From an uncultured Nitrospira sp. (GTDB lineage Bacteria > Nitrospirota > Nitrospiria > Nitrospirales > Nitrospiraceae), in the NCBI GenBank assembly GCA_902500825.1, contig CABVRX010000002.1, positions 148,453 to 212,452 on the forward strand: a DNA stretch of 64,000 bases, read 5' to 3'. The position numbers and the translations under genes are program-made. Below, one piece after another: positions 42,750-52,705 of the stretch. Position 1 is the stretch's first letter; every line of letters starts with the position of its first letter. The notes under the pieces are model-generated. The model saw only the letters and a list, made by a program, of their open reading frames with translations, did not search any database and had not been told where the DNA came from.

Positions 42750-43745
42750 ATGGCGACCATGGCTCAAGCGACCGAGGAAGTCAGCTATCTCGAGGCGATT
42801 TCACAAGCGTTGGACGAAGAAATGGCCCGTGATGAACGGGTGTTTCTGATGGGCGAAGATATCGGCACGTATGGAGGCGCCTTCAAGATTACGGAAGGAT
42901 TTCTCCAAAAGTACGGCGAATGGCGGGTGCTCGATACGCCGCTTGCCGAGTCCGGGTTTGTTGGAGCGGCGATCGGTGCAGCCATGATGGGTCTACGTCC
43001 GGTCGTGGAGATGCAGTTCGCGGACTTCATTTCCTGCGCGTTCGATCAGATCACCGAGGTAGCAGCCAAGAATCACTATCGATGGGGAGCCGCGGTGCCC
43101 ATGGTGATCCGGGCGCCGTTCGGTGGTGGCGTTCACGGCGGGCCGTTCCATTCTGAATGCCCCGAAGGCTGGTTCTTCCATTCCCCGGGACTCAAGTTGG
43201 TCGCCCCGTCCACACCCTATGACGCCAAAGGGCTCCTCAAGGCGGCGATTCGCGACCCCAACCCGGTAATCTACTTTGAGCACAAATTTCTCTACCGGCG
43301 CATCAAATCTGTCTTGCCTAAAGAGGACTTTGTCGTGCCACTTGGAAAAGCCGATGTAAAACGGGTCGGTAACGACGTATCGGTCATCACCTATGGCGCA
43401 ATGGTCCATCTGGCGCTGGAAGCCGCCCAGACCTTGGCCAATGAGGGGATCGATCTGGAAGTGGTCGACCTGCGCACATTGGTGCCATTCGACAAGGAAG
43501 CAATTTATTCGTCCGTGCATAAAACCAGCAAAGCCATTATTTTGCATGAGGACAACAAAACCGGCGGCATCGGGGCTGAAATTGCCGCGCTGTTAGCGGA
43601 GGACTGTTTTGGCTGTTTGGACGGTCCGATTGTGCGTATCGCGCCGCCGGACACGCCGGTGCCGTTCAGCACGCCGCTGGAGGAGTTTTTTCTCCCGAAG
43701 ACGAACGACATCATCTCGGCAGCGAGAAAATTGGCGGCATATTAA
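42750..43745 (+). CDS. 2-oxoacid dehydrogenase E1 component, beta subunit
   Basis: 331 residues, standard E1beta: the transketolase-like pyrimidine-binding domain with GEDIGTYGGAFKITEGF and MQFADFISCAFDQI, and the C-terminal domain with TYGAMVHLALEAA and VDLRTLVPFD. It pairs with the alpha subunit to decarboxylate the 2-oxoacid and acylate the lipoyl group of E2. The start follows GAGGAG and lies 29 bases after the alpha-subunit stop. Substrate assignment has the same uncertainty as for the alpha subunit. Confidence 0.92.
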   Translation: MATMAQATEEVSYLEAISQALDEEMARDERVFLMGEDIGTYGGAFKITEGFLQKYGEWRVLDTPLAESGFVGAAIGAAMMGLRPVVEMQFADFISCAFDQITEVAAKNHYRWGAAVPMVIRAPFGGGVHGGPFHSECPEGWFFHSPGLKLVAPSTPYDAKGLLKAAIRDPNPVIYFEHKFLYRRIKSVLPKEDFVVPLGKADVKRVGNDVSVITYGAMVHLALEAAQTLANEGIDLEVVDLRTLVPFDKEAIYSSVHKTSKAIILHEDNKTGGIGAEIAALLAEDCFGCLDGPIVRIAPPDTPVPFSTPLEEFFLPKTNDIISAARKLAAY

Positions 43746-43750
43746 GAAGG

Positions 43751-43839
43751 ACTGAGGACTGAGTTATGAGGGCTGAGAACAAAAGAACCGCGTATTTGCT
43801 TGATGCCCATCTCAGTGCTCAGCACTCATCACTCAGCAC
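43751..43839. repeat. Hairpin-forming ACTGAG/CTCAGT inverted repeat
   Basis: The gap between the E1beta and E2 genes contains two arms, 43756-43777 and 43818-43839, that pair at 18 of 22 positions around a 40-base loop. The right arm has the same repeat units as the sequence at 5976-6003. The arm ends only six bases before the E2 start, occupying the place where a ribosome site would be expected. Confidence 0.65.
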
Positions 43840-43845
43840 GTGAGT

Positions 43846-45012
43846 ATGGCTACCGACATCATCATGCCTCAGCTTGGAGAGAGCATCGCCGAAGGGACGG
43901 TCGTGAAGTGGCTTATCTCTGTCGGAGGGATGATTCAAAAGGATGAGTCGCTCTTGGAAGTCGAAACTGAAAAAGTGACATTGGAAATTCCATCGCCTGC
44001 CACGGGCTCGTTGAACGAGATCATCGTTCATGAAGGACAGACGGTTCCTGTCGGCACCTTGCTGGCGCGTATCGACAGCGCTGCGCCTTCGGAAGTCGTC
44101 AATCGAGTCGGCGGCGTGGTTGTTCGTCCTATGGAACCGATTCCGACCGGAGATCAACATCATTCTCCGGCCGTCCGGCAGCTGGCGAAGGAGCATGGAA
44201 TCGAGCTTTCCCAGGTGAAGGGGACCGGAGTCGGAGGCCGGGTGACCAAGAAGGATGTCCTTGACGTTATCGCCCACAGCGGTTCTCAGACCAACATTGC
44301 CGCTAGAACGAGCGAACCCTCCATGGGAGAAGAACTTTTCCCCTTCACACAGATGCGCAAGACCATTGCCGATCGGATGGTCAGGAGCAAGCAGACATCC
44401 GCGCACGTCACCACCGTTTTTGAGGCGAACTTTTCGAGCATCGCCAAATTCAGAGAGGCCCTTCGACAGGACTCAGGACAGGGCTGCAGCCTGACCTATT
44501 TACCGTTTGTCATCCGTGCTGTAACCAAAGCCATTCGAGATGTATCGATCGTGAACTCATCATGGAGCGGGCAAGGCATCGTGGTCAAAAAGGATATCCA
44601 TATAGGAATTGCCACGGCGCTCGACGACGGACTCTTGGTGCCGGTGGTGCGGTATGCCGATCGAAAAGGACTGACACAACTGGCAAAGGAAATCGCGGAT
44701 CTTGCGGAACGAGCCAGGTCCAAGAAGTTGAGCCCCGAAGAGGTTCAAGGCGGCACGTTCACGATCACGAATCATGGCGGGTTCGGCAGCTTGTTCAGTG
44801 CCCCGATCATCCATCAACCGCAGATTGCCATTCTGGGCATCGGCGCGATTCAGAAGCGAGCCGTCGTCATCGACGATGCGATCGCCATTCGACCGATGGG
44901 CTATCTCAGCTTGTCGTTCGACCACCGGGTCATCGATGGGGCGACGGCGGATCAGTTCATGGCGAAGGTGAAACACTATCTCGAACACAGTCATTGGGAG
45001 CAGATCCTGTGA
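43846..45012 (+). CDS. 2-oxoacid dehydrogenase E2 (dihydrolipoamide acyltransferase)
   Basis: 388 residues. Domains in order are a single lipoyl domain (about 2-76; the lipoylated Lys is in EVETEKVTLEI), a peripheral-subunit-binding domain (about 110-145, SPAVRQLAKEHGIELSQVKG) and the acyltransferase domain with catalytic SFDHRVIDGA near the end. It passes the acyl group from E1 to CoA. No ribosome site is visible before ATG 43846 (GTG 43840 is the alternative) because a hairpin repeat fills the gap. The end overlaps the thiolase start by GTGA. Confidence 0.92.
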   Translation: MATDIIMPQLGESIAEGTVVKWLISVGGMIQKDESLLEVETEKVTLEIPSPATGSLNEIIVHEGQTVPVGTLLARIDSAAPSEVVNRVGGVVVRPMEPIPTGDQHHSPAVRQLAKEHGIELSQVKGTGVGGRVTKKDVLDVIAHSGSQTNIAARTSEPSMGEELFPFTQMRKTIADRMVRSKQTSAHVTTVFEANFSSIAKFREALRQDSGQGCSLTYLPFVIRAVTKAIRDVSIVNSSWSGQGIVVKKDIHIGIATALDDGLLVPVVRYADRKGLTQLAKEIADLAERARSKKLSPEEVQGGTFTITNHGGFGSLFSAPIIHQPQIAILGIGAIQKRAVVIDDAIAIRPMGYLSLSFDHRVIDGATADQFMAKVKHYLEHSHWEQIL

Positions 45013-46196
45013 ACCGGACGGCATGTGTAGTCATCGTCAGCGCAGTACGGACTCCGATGGGCAGTTTCAACGGCATCTTCAGCCAGGTGCCGTCGACAAA
45101 ATTGGGTAGTCTTGCCATCGCCGAAGCGCTGAAGCGGGTTCACGTGCCGCCGGACCGTGTAGACCAGGTCTACATGGGTTGCGTCCTCAGCGCCGGTCTG
45201 GGGCAAGCGCCGGCCCGGCAAGCGTCGATCGGAGCCGGAATTCCGCATTCGATCGGAGCGACAACGGTGAACAAAGTCTGCGGGTCCAGCCTACAAGCGG
45301 CGATCATGGCATACCAGGCCATTGCGCTTGGAGAGGCGCGCATCGTCGTGGCAGGTGGAATGGAAAACATGACCCGCGCACCATATTTGTTGGAGAAAGC
45401 GAGACAGGGTTATCGGCTAGGACATGCAGAATTGGTCGACAGCCTCGTCAAAGACGGGTTGTGGGATGTCTACAATAAATTCCACATGGGAAACGGAGGT
45501 GAACTCTGTGCAGCCAAGTATCGGTTGACGAGAGAAGAACTGGATGATTTCGCGCTCGAGAGCTATCGGCGCGCGCGTGAGGCGATCGCGACCGGAATTT
45601 TTGCACAGGAAATTGCGCCGGTTGAGGTGCCGCAACGCAAAGGTCCGGCAGTGGCGGTCGTGGAAGATGAGGAGCCGAATCGAGTGGATCTGAGCAGAAT
45701 GCGTGAGCTCAAGCCGGTATTTCAGGACAACGGCGTCCTGACGGTAGGTAATTCCCCCGCCTGTAATGATGGTGCGGCTGCGTTGGTTGTCATGGCGGAA
45801 GAGGAGGCGGCACACCTCGGGCTTATCCCGATGGCGCGCATCGTCGGCTACGCCGGAGCAGCGCTGGCACCGGAATGGTTTACGATCGCGCCGATCGAGG
45901 CAGTCAGACGGGTGCTTAAGAAAACGGGCTTCACGGTCGGTGACATCGATTTGTTCGAAATCAACGAAGCATTTTCAGCCGTCTCCCTCGCGATCAACCG
46001 TGAATTGGGCCTCGACGTAAAGAAGGTCAACGTGAACGGCGGAGCGGTTGCGCTCGGCCATCCGATCGGGGCCACCGGCACGCGCATCCTCACGACGCTG
46101 CTCCACGCCATGGCTGCACGCAAAGTGAGGCGGGGGTTGGCCGGTCTTTGCATCGGTGGAGGAGAAGCATTGGCAATGATCGTAGAAAGGCCGTGA
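45009..46196 (+). CDS. Acetyl-CoA acetyltransferase (thiolase)
   Basis: 395 residues. Catalytic residues are in VNKVCGSSLQA (Cys), NGGAVALGHPIGATG (His) and GLCIGGGEA (Cys). The EINEAFSAV segment is typical of acetoacetyl-CoA thiolase. It would cleave acetoacetyl-CoA or 2-methylacetoacetyl-CoA produced from butyrate, leucine or isoleucine carbon. GTG 45009 overlaps the E2 stop (GTGA), implying translational coupling; a longer open frame upstream is inside E2 and not meaningful. Confidence 0.92.
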   Translation: MNRTACVVIVSAVRTPMGSFNGIFSQVPSTKLGSLAIAEALKRVHVPPDRVDQVYMGCVLSAGLGQAPARQASIGAGIPHSIGATTVNKVCGSSLQAAIMAYQAIALGEARIVVAGGMENMTRAPYLLEKARQGYRLGHAELVDSLVKDGLWDVYNKFHMGNGGELCAAKYRLTREELDDFALESYRRAREAIATGIFAQEIAPVEVPQRKGPAVAVVEDEEPNRVDLSRMRELKPVFQDNGVLTVGNSPACNDGAAALVVMAEEEAAHLGLIPMARIVGYAGAALAPEWFTIAPIEAVRRVLKKTGFTVGDIDLFEINEAFSAVSLAINRELGLDVKKVNVNGGAVALGHPIGATGTRILTTLLHAMAARKVRRGLAGLCIGGGEALAMIVERP

Positions 46197-46237
46197 AATG
46201 TGAGACGTGAAGTGGGAAGCGTAAATTAGGGACGACG

Positions 46238-47137
46238 ATGAAACTCGACGATATCAGGAAAATCGGGATCGTGGGAGCAGGTCAGATGGGCCGCGGCATT
46301 AGCCAGGTATGTGCTACCGTCGGCTATGAAGTTCTCCTCGTAGATGTTGCCGAACCACCATTAACGGAAGCCATTTCCAAGATCCGCATTGGACTGCAAC
46401 GCGCAGTTGAACGAGGGAGTCTTACCGATCACCAAGCCGGAGAGGTATTGGCGCTCATCCGTCCACTGGGGCAGCTTGACCGCTTGCGGGATGTGCAGAT
46501 GGTTATTGAAGCGGTTCCGGAAGATCTCACGGTGAAGCAAGAACTCTTCGCCCAATTGAATCGAATCTGCGCGCCAGAGGTGGTGTTCGCGAGCAATACC
46601 TCATCTATTTCAATCACGAAGTTGGGAGCCGCCTCCGGTCGGCCTGACCGCACCGTCGGCCTGCATTTCATGAATCCTGCACCCGTGATGCGTCTCGTGG
46701 AAGTGGTTCGCGGGCTGGAAACATCCGAACGAACGACGCAGCTCGCACTCGACTTGGCACAGCGCTTGGGCAAAACGCCGGTCGTAGCTAAGGATGTACC
46801 AGGATTCATCGTGAACCGTGTGCTGATTCCCATGATCAACGAAGCGATTTTCGCATTGGAGGAAGGTGTAGCCTCTGCGGAAGACATCGATATGGCGATG
46901 ACCGCGGGCGCCAATCATCCTGTGGGACCGCTGGCCCTTGCCGATCGCATCGGTTTGGATACAGTGCTGGCCATCTGCGATGTCTTGCATCAAGACTTGG
47001 GTGATCCAAAATTTCACGCGTGTCCCTTACTCCGTCGGTATGTCGAAGCGGGGTGGTTGGGACGGAAGTGCGGTCGCGGATTCCATGTCTACGAAGGGAA
47101 GAACGAACAACAGGAAGCGATAAGCAGCAAGTCCTGA
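46238..47137 (+). CDS. 3-hydroxybutyryl-CoA dehydrogenase
   Basis: 299 residues, single-copy form. The NAD site is [17 protein letters not shown], the catalytic His is in [19 protein letters not shown], and the C-terminal domain contains [19 protein letters not shown]. It oxidises 3-hydroxybutyryl-CoA to acetoacetyl-CoA. Directly upstream is a thiolase and directly downstream the B12 mutase. Together they form a logical path from isobutyryl-CoA through butyryl-CoA to acetyl-CoA. The preceding 41-base gap contains a short tandem motif (GTGAAATGTGAGACGTGAAG) like low-complexity spacers seen elsewhere in this window. Confidence 0.92.
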   Translation: MKLDDIRKIGIVGAGQMGRGISQVCATVGYEVLLVDVAEPPLTEAISKIRIGLQRAVERGSLTDHQAGEVLALIRPLGQLDRLRDVQMVIEAVPEDLTVKQELFAQLNRICAPEVVFASNTSSISITKLGAASGRPDRTVGLHFMNPAPVMRLVEVVRGLETSERTTQLALDLAQRLGKTPVVAKDVPGFIVNRVLIPMINEAIFALEEGVASAEDIDMAMTAGANHPVGPLALADRIGLDTVLAICDVLHQDLGDPKFHACPLLRRYVEAGWLGRKCGRGFHVYEGKNEQQEAISSKS

Positions 47138-47177
47138 TCTTGGTCCCTGGTTTCTCAGCACGGTCTGGAGGAGATCG

Positions 47178-48773
47178 ATGCAAGAACGTAAACCGAGATT
47201 CACCTCCCTCTCAGGATTCGACACCAACCGGGTGTATACCCACAACGATTTGAAGGACTGGTCGCCGGATGAGGAGCTGGGCGCGCCGGGTCAATTTCCG
47301 TACACACGAGGAGTCTATCCGACTATGTATCGTGGCCGGCTCTGGACCATGCGACAGTTCGCCGGCTTCGGATCGGCGGAGGACACCAACCGCCGCTTCA
47401 AATACCTTCTCCAACATGGGCAAAACGGCCTGAGCGTCGCGTTTGACATGCCCACGTTGATGGGGGTCGATGCGGATGCCCCGCTCGCTCACGGCGAGAT
47501 CGGTCATTGCGGCGTCTCCATATCGTCGCTCGACGATATGGAGCGACTGTTCGACGGTATTCCGTTTGAGCAAGTCACCACGTCGATGACGATCAACGGT
47601 CCGGCCGCCGTGATCTTTGCGATGTACCTCGCGGTTGCGGAGAAGCGCGGCATTCGTCCTGAACGATTGGACGGCACATTGCAGAACGACATTCTGAAGG
47701 AATATATCGCGCAAAAAGAATGGCTCTATCCGCCGGAACCGTCGCTCCGTTTGATTGCCGACACCATCGCGTACTGTTCCGAGCATGTCCCCAAATGGCA
47801 TCCGATCAGTGTCAGTGGATATCATATCCGGGAAGCAGGTTCGACGGCAGTCCAGGAACTGGCCTTTACCCTGTACGACGGCCTGACCTATGTGGAAGCG
47901 GCGGTCAAAGCCGGTCTTTCCGTGGACCGATTCGCTCCGCAACTCTCGTTCTTCTTCAACGCTCACAATGACTTGTTTGAGGAGATCGCTAAGTTCCGCG
48001 CGGCTCGTCGGCTATGGGCTCGCGAAATGACGCGGCGGTACCGGCCCGTCGATCCTCGCTCGGTGCAGCTCCGCTGCCACGCACAGACAGCCGGCTGTAC
48101 ACTCACGGCGCAACAGCCCATGAACAATGTGGTCCGCACGACCATCCAGGCCCTGGCCGCCGTCTTGGGCGGCGCGCAATCGCTCCATACCAATTCGATG
48201 GACGAAACGCTCGCGCTGCCGACCGAAGATGCGGTGAAACTGGCATTGCGCACGCAACAGATCATTGCGCAGGAGAGCGAAGTCACCAACAGCGTCGATC
48301 CTCTCGGCGGGTCCTATTATGTCGAAACTCTCACGAATCGCCTCGAAGAGGCGGCGCTGGATTACTTTCATCGGTTGGATGACATGGGCGGCATGGTCCG
48401 AGCGATCGAACAGGGTTTTCCACAGCGTGAAATCCTTAACTCTTCGCAACGGTATTTGCGCGAGTCGGAACGAAAAGAACGGATCATCGTTGGTGTCAAT
48501 GAGTATGTGGAACCGGTGGAACGTCCGATCCCGATCCTCAAGATCGGACTGGAAGTCGAGCATGAACAAGTGGCGCGTCTTTCGGACCTACGGAAGTGTC
48601 GCGATTCATTCAAGATGGCCGGCGCCGTCGAGGCGTTGCAGGAAGCGGCTTCGTGCGGTGAGAACGTGATGCCGTATCTCATCGACGCGGTGAAAGCCAA
48701 GGCGACATTAGGTGAAATTTGCATGGCCTTGAAAGAGGTGTTTGGAACGTATCGAGAACCGGTGGTGTTGTGA
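47178..48773 (+). CDS. icmA: Adenosylcobalamin-dependent acyl-CoA mutase large subunit, isobutyryl-CoA mutase type
   Basis: 531 residues forming the TIM-barrel substrate domain of the methylmalonyl-CoA mutase superfamily, without the B12 domain (encoded separately at 49854). Two residues that set specificity are F61 ([11 protein letters not shown]) and Q179 (KEYIAQKEW). Methylmalonyl-CoA mutase has Tyr89 and Arg207 at these places and isobutyryl-CoA mutase has Phe80 and Gln198; the spacing of 118 is identical. So the likely reaction is isobutyryl-CoA to n-butyryl-CoA. Annotation as methylmalonyl-CoA mutase would probably be wrong. Other ICM-like activities, such as pivalyl-CoA/isovaleryl-CoA, cannot be excluded. 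GGAGGAG precedes ATG 47178. Confidence 0.85.
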   Translation: MQERKPRFTSLSGFDTNRVYTHNDLKDWSPDEELGAPGQFPYTRGVYPTMYRGRLWTMRQFAGFGSAEDTNRRFKYLLQHGQNGLSVAFDMPTLMGVDADAPLAHGEIGHCGVSISSLDDMERLFDGIPFEQVTTSMTINGPAAVIFAMYLAVAEKRGIRPERLDGTLQNDILKEYIAQKEWLYPPEPSLRLIADTIAYCSEHVPKWHPISVSGYHIREAGSTAVQELAFTLYDGLTYVEAAVKAGLSVDRFAPQLSFFFNAHNDLFEEIAKFRAARRLWAREMTRRYRPVDPRSVQLRCHAQTAGCTLTAQQPMNNVVRTTIQALAAVLGGAQSLHTNSMDETLALPTEDAVKLALRTQQIIAQESEVTNSVDPLGGSYYVETLTNRLEEAALDYFHRLDDMGGMVRAIEQGFPQREILNSSQRYLRESERKERIIVGVNEYVEPVERPIPILKIGLEVEHEQVARLSDLRKCRDSFKMAGAVEALQEAASCGENVMPYLIDAVKAKATLGEICMALKEVFGTYREPVVL

Positions 48774-49014
48774 TGACAGCGGACAATTAGAATGCCTCCT
48801 GTGCTCGCGCGACACGCACACAGGGTCGATCAGATTGTGATCATAACGGGCGGTGCTCGTCGCATGCGCGCAGTGAGAGGCGCCCTGGTCGTCCGCTGCC
48901 GAATGGAGGATGGGAAGGATAGGCGCATCCATTTGCTACTGAATCAGATTCGGCGCTGTGGCGAAGGCCTCTATGCCCATCCTTCCCGCCGTGGCCCGGA
49001 CGTAGGGAGAGAGA

Positions 49015-49857
49015 ATGATGAAACTCGGGGCGTTTGAAATTTATCCGGTGAGCGACGGTCGGTTTCGGCTGGACGGCGGAGCGATGTTCGGAGTAGTTCC
49101 GAAGGCCCTATGGGACAAATGTTGTCCCGCCGATGAGTTCAACCGAATCTCACTGAGCCTGACGGCTCTGCTGATCCGAGCGAATGGAAAAAATATTCTG
49201 GTGGACACCGGATTGGGAACAAAGGAAGACGAAAAGTTTCACCGCCTGTTCGCCGTCGAGCGAACGCCGACCATCCTTGAATCGTTGAAACGACTAGGAC
49301 TAGAACCGGATGACATTCATCTGGTGATCAACACACATCTGCATTTCGACCATGCCGGTGGGAACACGATGCAGGTGAACGGGGCTGTCGTGCCCGCTTT
49401 CCCCAAGGCCAAATATTTCATTCAGCATGGCGAGTTTGAAGATGCGGTTGGCGCCAATGAACGGACCAAGGCCAGCTACCGTCGCGATAACTTTACCCCG
49501 ATCGCCCACGTGAACCAGTGGGAATTCTTGCACGGGAATACTGAATTACTGCCCGGCATCACTGTTGTGGTGACCGCCGGCCATACACGCTGTCATCAGA
49601 GCGTCAAAATCGAATCAGAAGGGGAAATGGCATTCTTTCTCGGCGACCTGATTCCGACCGTATCGCATCTGCCGCTTCCCTACATCATGGGCTACGACCT
49701 CTTCCCCATCCAAACCCTGGAGACGAAACGATGGGTGTTGGATCGGGCGTTTGAAGAGCGATGGCTGCTGCTCTTCGAGCATGACCCAGTGGTTCAGGCA
49801 GGATACGTTCGGAGGGAACAGGATGGTAAATATTTTCTTCGTGAGGTGACAACGTGA
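49015..49857 (+). CDS. MBL-fold metallo-hydrolase
   Basis: 280 residues. The metallo-beta-lactamase motif NTHLHFDHAGGN gives the HxHxDH di-zinc site. Further ligands are His in TAGHTRCH, Asp in FFLGDLIPT and His in LLFEHDPV, the full set seen in lactonase-like members. The substrate is unknown. It lies between the two subunit genes of the B12 mutase and overlaps the small-subunit gene by four bases (GTGA), so a role with acyl-CoA metabolism, such as a thioesterase or glyoxalase-like repair enzyme, is possible. Two ATG codons in a row (49015 and 49018) follow GGGAGAGAG. Confidence 0.85.
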   Translation: MMKLGAFEIYPVSDGRFRLDGGAMFGVVPKALWDKCCPADEFNRISLSLTALLIRANGKNILVDTGLGTKEDEKFHRLFAVERTPTILESLKRLGLEPDDIHLVINTHLHFDHAGGNTMQVNGAVVPAFPKAKYFIQHGEFEDAVGANERTKASYRRDNFTPIAHVNQWEFLHGNTELLPGITVVVTAGHTRCHQSVKIESEGEMAFFLGDLIPTVSHLPLPYIMGYDLFPIQTLETKRWVLDRAFEERWLLLFEHDPVVQAGYVRREQDGKYFLREVTT

Positions 49858-50261
49858 CAGTAGCGAGTGCGCCTTTACGGATTCTGATCGGCAAAGTCGG
49901 CCTCGACGGTCATGACCGAGGTGTGAAGCTCATCGCACGCGCATTACGAGACGCCGGAGTGGAAGTCATCTATACCGGTCTGCATCAGACGCCGGAACAG
50001 GTCGTCAATGCGGCGATCCAAGAGGATGTGGATGCGATCGGTTTGAGCATTCTTTCAGGAGCACATAATACGCTGTTCCGACGCGTCCTCGAACTCCTCA
50101 AAGAACAAGATGCAGAAGACATCGCTTTGTTCGGCGGCGGCATCATTCCCGACGAAGATGTTGCGACGCTCACAGCGGACGGCGTGAAGGCTCTGTTCAA
50201 GCCTGGTGCGCCTATCCAGGAGATCGTGACGTTTGTCAAAGGGCTCAAACCACATGGCTGA
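49854..50261 (+). CDS. icmB: B12-binding small subunit of acyl-CoA mutase
   Basis: 135 residues, a complete cobalamin-binding domain. The DxHxxG motif is DGHDRG (H20 is the lower cobalt ligand), followed by GLSILSGAH and FGGGIIPDED. Small subunits of isobutyryl-CoA and 2-hydroxyisobutyryl-CoA mutases are of this size. It would pair with the 531-residue large subunit. GTG 49854 overlaps the MBL-gene stop. Subunit type is clear; the ICM assignment follows from the partner. Confidence 0.88.
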   Translation: MTVASAPLRILIGKVGLDGHDRGVKLIARALRDAGVEVIYTGLHQTPEQVVNAAIQEDVDAIGLSILSGAHNTLFRRVLELLKEQDAEDIALFGGGIIPDEDVATLTADGVKALFKPGAPIQEIVTFVKGLKPHG

Positions 50262-50267
50262 AGAACC

Positions 50268-51872
50268 ATGCGTACGTTGACGACTTCAGTGGTTACGACC
50301 TCCGGCGAATTCGCGGCGAATCGTGCGCACTATGAGGGTCTGGCGGCGGACCTTCAGAAGCATCTCACCCTCGCTCGATCCGGGGGACCACCGGAAGCAA
50401 CTGCTCTTCATCAACAACGAGGCAAACTGACTGCCCGAGAGCGGATTGCGAAGTTGCTCGATCCTGACAGGCCTTGGCTGGAGCTCAGTCCTCTGGCGGC
50501 ATTCGGCATGTACGACGATCAGATCGCGGCTGCCGGTCTGATTACCGGAGTCGGTTACGTATCGGGACGGCCATGTGTCATCGCCGCCAACGACGCGACG
50601 GTTAAAGGCGGGACCTATTTCCCCATGACGATCAAGAAGCATCTCCGGGCTCAGGAGATTGCCTTAGAAAACCGGCTGCCCGCTATCTATCTCGTCGATT
50701 CCGGCGGCGTGTTCCTGCCGATGCAGGCCGATGTGTTTGCCGACAAAGAGCACTTTGGGCGGATCTTTTATAACCAGGCACGTATGTCCGCCCTCGGTAT
50801 TCCACAAATCGCCGTCGTCATGGGCATGTGTACTGCGGGCGGCGCCTATGTGCCGGCCATGTGTGATGAGAACGTGATCGTCAAAGGGACCGGCACCATT
50901 TATCTGGCGGGGCCTCCGCTGGTCAAAGCGGCAACCGGCGAAGAGGTCACCGCCGAAGATCTTGGCGGCGCCGATCTCCACACCAGACTCTCAGGAGTAA
51001 GTGATCACCTGGTGGAAAGCGACAATGAAGCGCTTGAAATTTGCAGGTCGATCATCGAGACGCTGCCTCGACGCCCTGTCCTTCGCAGACCGGCCGCGAT
51101 CGAAGAGCCACGCTATCCAATCGAAGAACTGTACGGACTGATCCCGAGTAATCCTCGACAGACTTTTGAAAGTCGAGAAGTCATTGCACGCTTGGCGGAC
51201 GGCAGTCGATTCCATGAGTTCAAGGCCCGGTACGGCCGAACCCTCACATGCGGCTTCGCCCATTGGATGGGACATCAGGTCGGCATCGTCGCGAACAACG
51301 GCGTGTTGTTCTCCGAAGCCGCACTGAAAGGCGCGCACTTTGTGCAACTCTGTGCCCAGCGACGGATGCCGCTCGTGTTTCTGCAAAATATTACCGGCTT
51401 CATGGTTGGGAAGGAGTATGAGGCGCGAGGGATCATCAAGGACGGGGCCAAGATGGTGCAAGCGGTGGCGACTGCCGAAGTTCCAAAGTTCACGATCATC
51501 ATCGGCGCATCTCATGGCGCCGGTAATTATGCCATGTGCGGACGGGCCTATGCTCCGCGGTTTCTCTTTCTTTGGCCTAACGCCAGAACCTCGGTGATGG
51601 GGGCACAACAGGCCGCCCAAGTTCTCTTGACCGTGAAACAGCAGCAACGAGTCCGCGACAAGGTCGCCTTGTCGGAAGACGAGCAGCGGAAAATTACAGA
51701 CTCCACTCGCACGCAATATGAGCAGGAGGGCAGTCCTTATTTCAGCACAGCCCGGCTCTGGGATGACGGCATCATCAATCCAGTTGAAACGCGTCGGATC
51801 CTCGGCTTGTGTCTTGATGTCGCGTTGACGACACCGATCCAATTATCGCGTTTTCCAATCTTTCGCATGTGA
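50268..51872 (+). CDS. mccB: Methylcrotonyl-CoA carboxylase beta subunit (carboxyltransferase)
   Basis: 534 residues of the acyl-CoA carboxyltransferase family. Segments [20 protein letters not shown] and [19 protein letters not shown], with [18 protein letters not shown], are of the 3-methylcrotonyl-CoA type rather than propionyl-CoA carboxylase. It transfers CO2 from biotin to 3-methylcrotonyl-CoA in leucine breakdown. The next two genes (methylglutaconyl-CoA hydratase and HMG-CoA lyase) are the following steps. The biotin carboxylase/BCCP alpha subunit normally located in this cluster is absent. Confidence 0.88.
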   Translation: MRTLTTSVVTTSGEFAANRAHYEGLAADLQKHLTLARSGGPPEATALHQQRGKLTARERIAKLLDPDRPWLELSPLAAFGMYDDQIAAAGLITGVGYVSGRPCVIAANDATVKGGTYFPMTIKKHLRAQEIALENRLPAIYLVDSGGVFLPMQADVFADKEHFGRIFYNQARMSALGIPQIAVVMGMCTAGGAYVPAMCDENVIVKGTGTIYLAGPPLVKAATGEEVTAEDLGGADLHTRLSGVSDHLVESDNEALEICRSIIETLPRRPVLRRPAAIEEPRYPIEELYGLIPSNPRQTFESREVIARLADGSRFHEFKARYGRTLTCGFAHWMGHQVGIVANNGVLFSEAALKGAHFVQLCAQRRMPLVFLQNITGFMVGKEYEARGIIKDGAKMVQAVATAEVPKFTIIIGASHGAGNYAMCGRAYAPRFLFLWPNARTSVMGAQQAAQVLLTVKQQQRVRDKVALSEDEQRKITDSTRTQYEQEGSPYFSTARLWDDGIINPVETRRILGLCLDVALTTPIQLSRFPIFRM

Positions 51873-51881
51873 GGTGCGCCG

Positions 51882-52682
51882 ATGAAGAATTGTACGTCAA
51901 TCCTCGTTGAGTCGAACAACGGCTACACACGTGTGACGCTCAATCGGCCGGATCGGCAGAACGCATTCGATGCAGAAATGGTCGAAGAACTCCGCGAGGC
52001 CTTTTATACATTGGGACAGGATCACTCGGTACGCGCGGTCGTATTGACCGCTATCGGTTCCACGTTCTGCAGCGGAGCAGACCTCCGGTGGATGAAGCCG
52101 GATCGAGCCGTTTTCCCGCCGGAGGCGCAACGGGACGCTGAGTGCGTGCTCGAAATGTTCAGGACCATCGATGCATGTTCCTGTCCTGTGATCGGGCGTA
52201 TCCAGGGAGCCGCCTATGGCGGAGGGATCGGGTTGATCGCGGTGTGCGATGTGGCCGTGGCTGCCGCTGATACGACATTTGCCTTCAGCGAAGTTCGCCT
52301 GGGCCTGGTTCCCGCAGTGATCGCGCCCTTCGTTCTCGCAAAAACCGGGGAGTCCTTCGCGCGGCGATTCTGTCTGACCGGCGAATCGTTTTCCGCATCG
52401 ATGGCTCGAGACAGTGGTCTTATCCATGATGTGGTAGAACCGGTTTTGCTTGATGCCCGCGTCGAGACATTGGTAGAGCAGATTGCCCATCGGGCTCCGC
52501 AGGCGGTGCGAGACACAAAGGCGCTGCTTCGCCGACTCCACCATTTGTCGAACGAGGAGAGCTGGAAGGCTTCTGTCGCATGGAATGTTCGGGCTCGCAT
52601 CTCCTCCGAGGCACAGGAAGGACTTCGCGCCTTTCGCGAGCATCAATCGCCGAACTGGACCATGTCGGCAGGCAACAAATAG
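51882..52682 (+). CDS. liuC: Methylglutaconyl-CoA hydratase-like crotonase
   Basis: 266 residues of the crotonase fold. The oxyanion-loop segment is CSGADLRWM, and GAAYGGGIGLIAVCDVAVAA and FSEVRLGLVPAVIAPFV follow. This GGGxGLxAxCD and FSExxLGLxPA pattern is the one seen in LiuC/AUH proteins, where the first Glu of typical hydratases is replaced. It hydrates 3-methylglutaconyl-CoA to HMG-CoA. Position between the carboxylase and HMG-CoA lyase agrees. GAGGTG precedes ATG 51882. Confidence 0.87.
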   Translation: MKNCTSILVESNNGYTRVTLNRPDRQNAFDAEMVEELREAFYTLGQDHSVRAVVLTAIGSTFCSGADLRWMKPDRAVFPPEAQRDAECVLEMFRTIDACSCPVIGRIQGAAYGGGIGLIAVCDVAVAAADTTFAFSEVRLGLVPAVIAPFVLAKTGESFARRFCLTGESFSASMARDSGLIHDVVEPVLLDARVETLVEQIAHRAPQAVRDTKALLRRLHHLSNEESWKASVAWNVRARISSEAQEGLRAFREHQSPNWTMSAGNK

Positions 52683-52705
52683 GACACACCGTGGAAAGGT
52701 GTCCC

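Noticed and set aside
48792-49037. An 81-codon frame in the 241-base gap before the MBL gene
   Set aside because: No ribosome site, it runs into the MBL gene start, and its composition is not protein-like. The gap also contains an imperfect inverted repeat (GGATGGGAAGGAT / ATCCTTCCC) that may explain the open frame.
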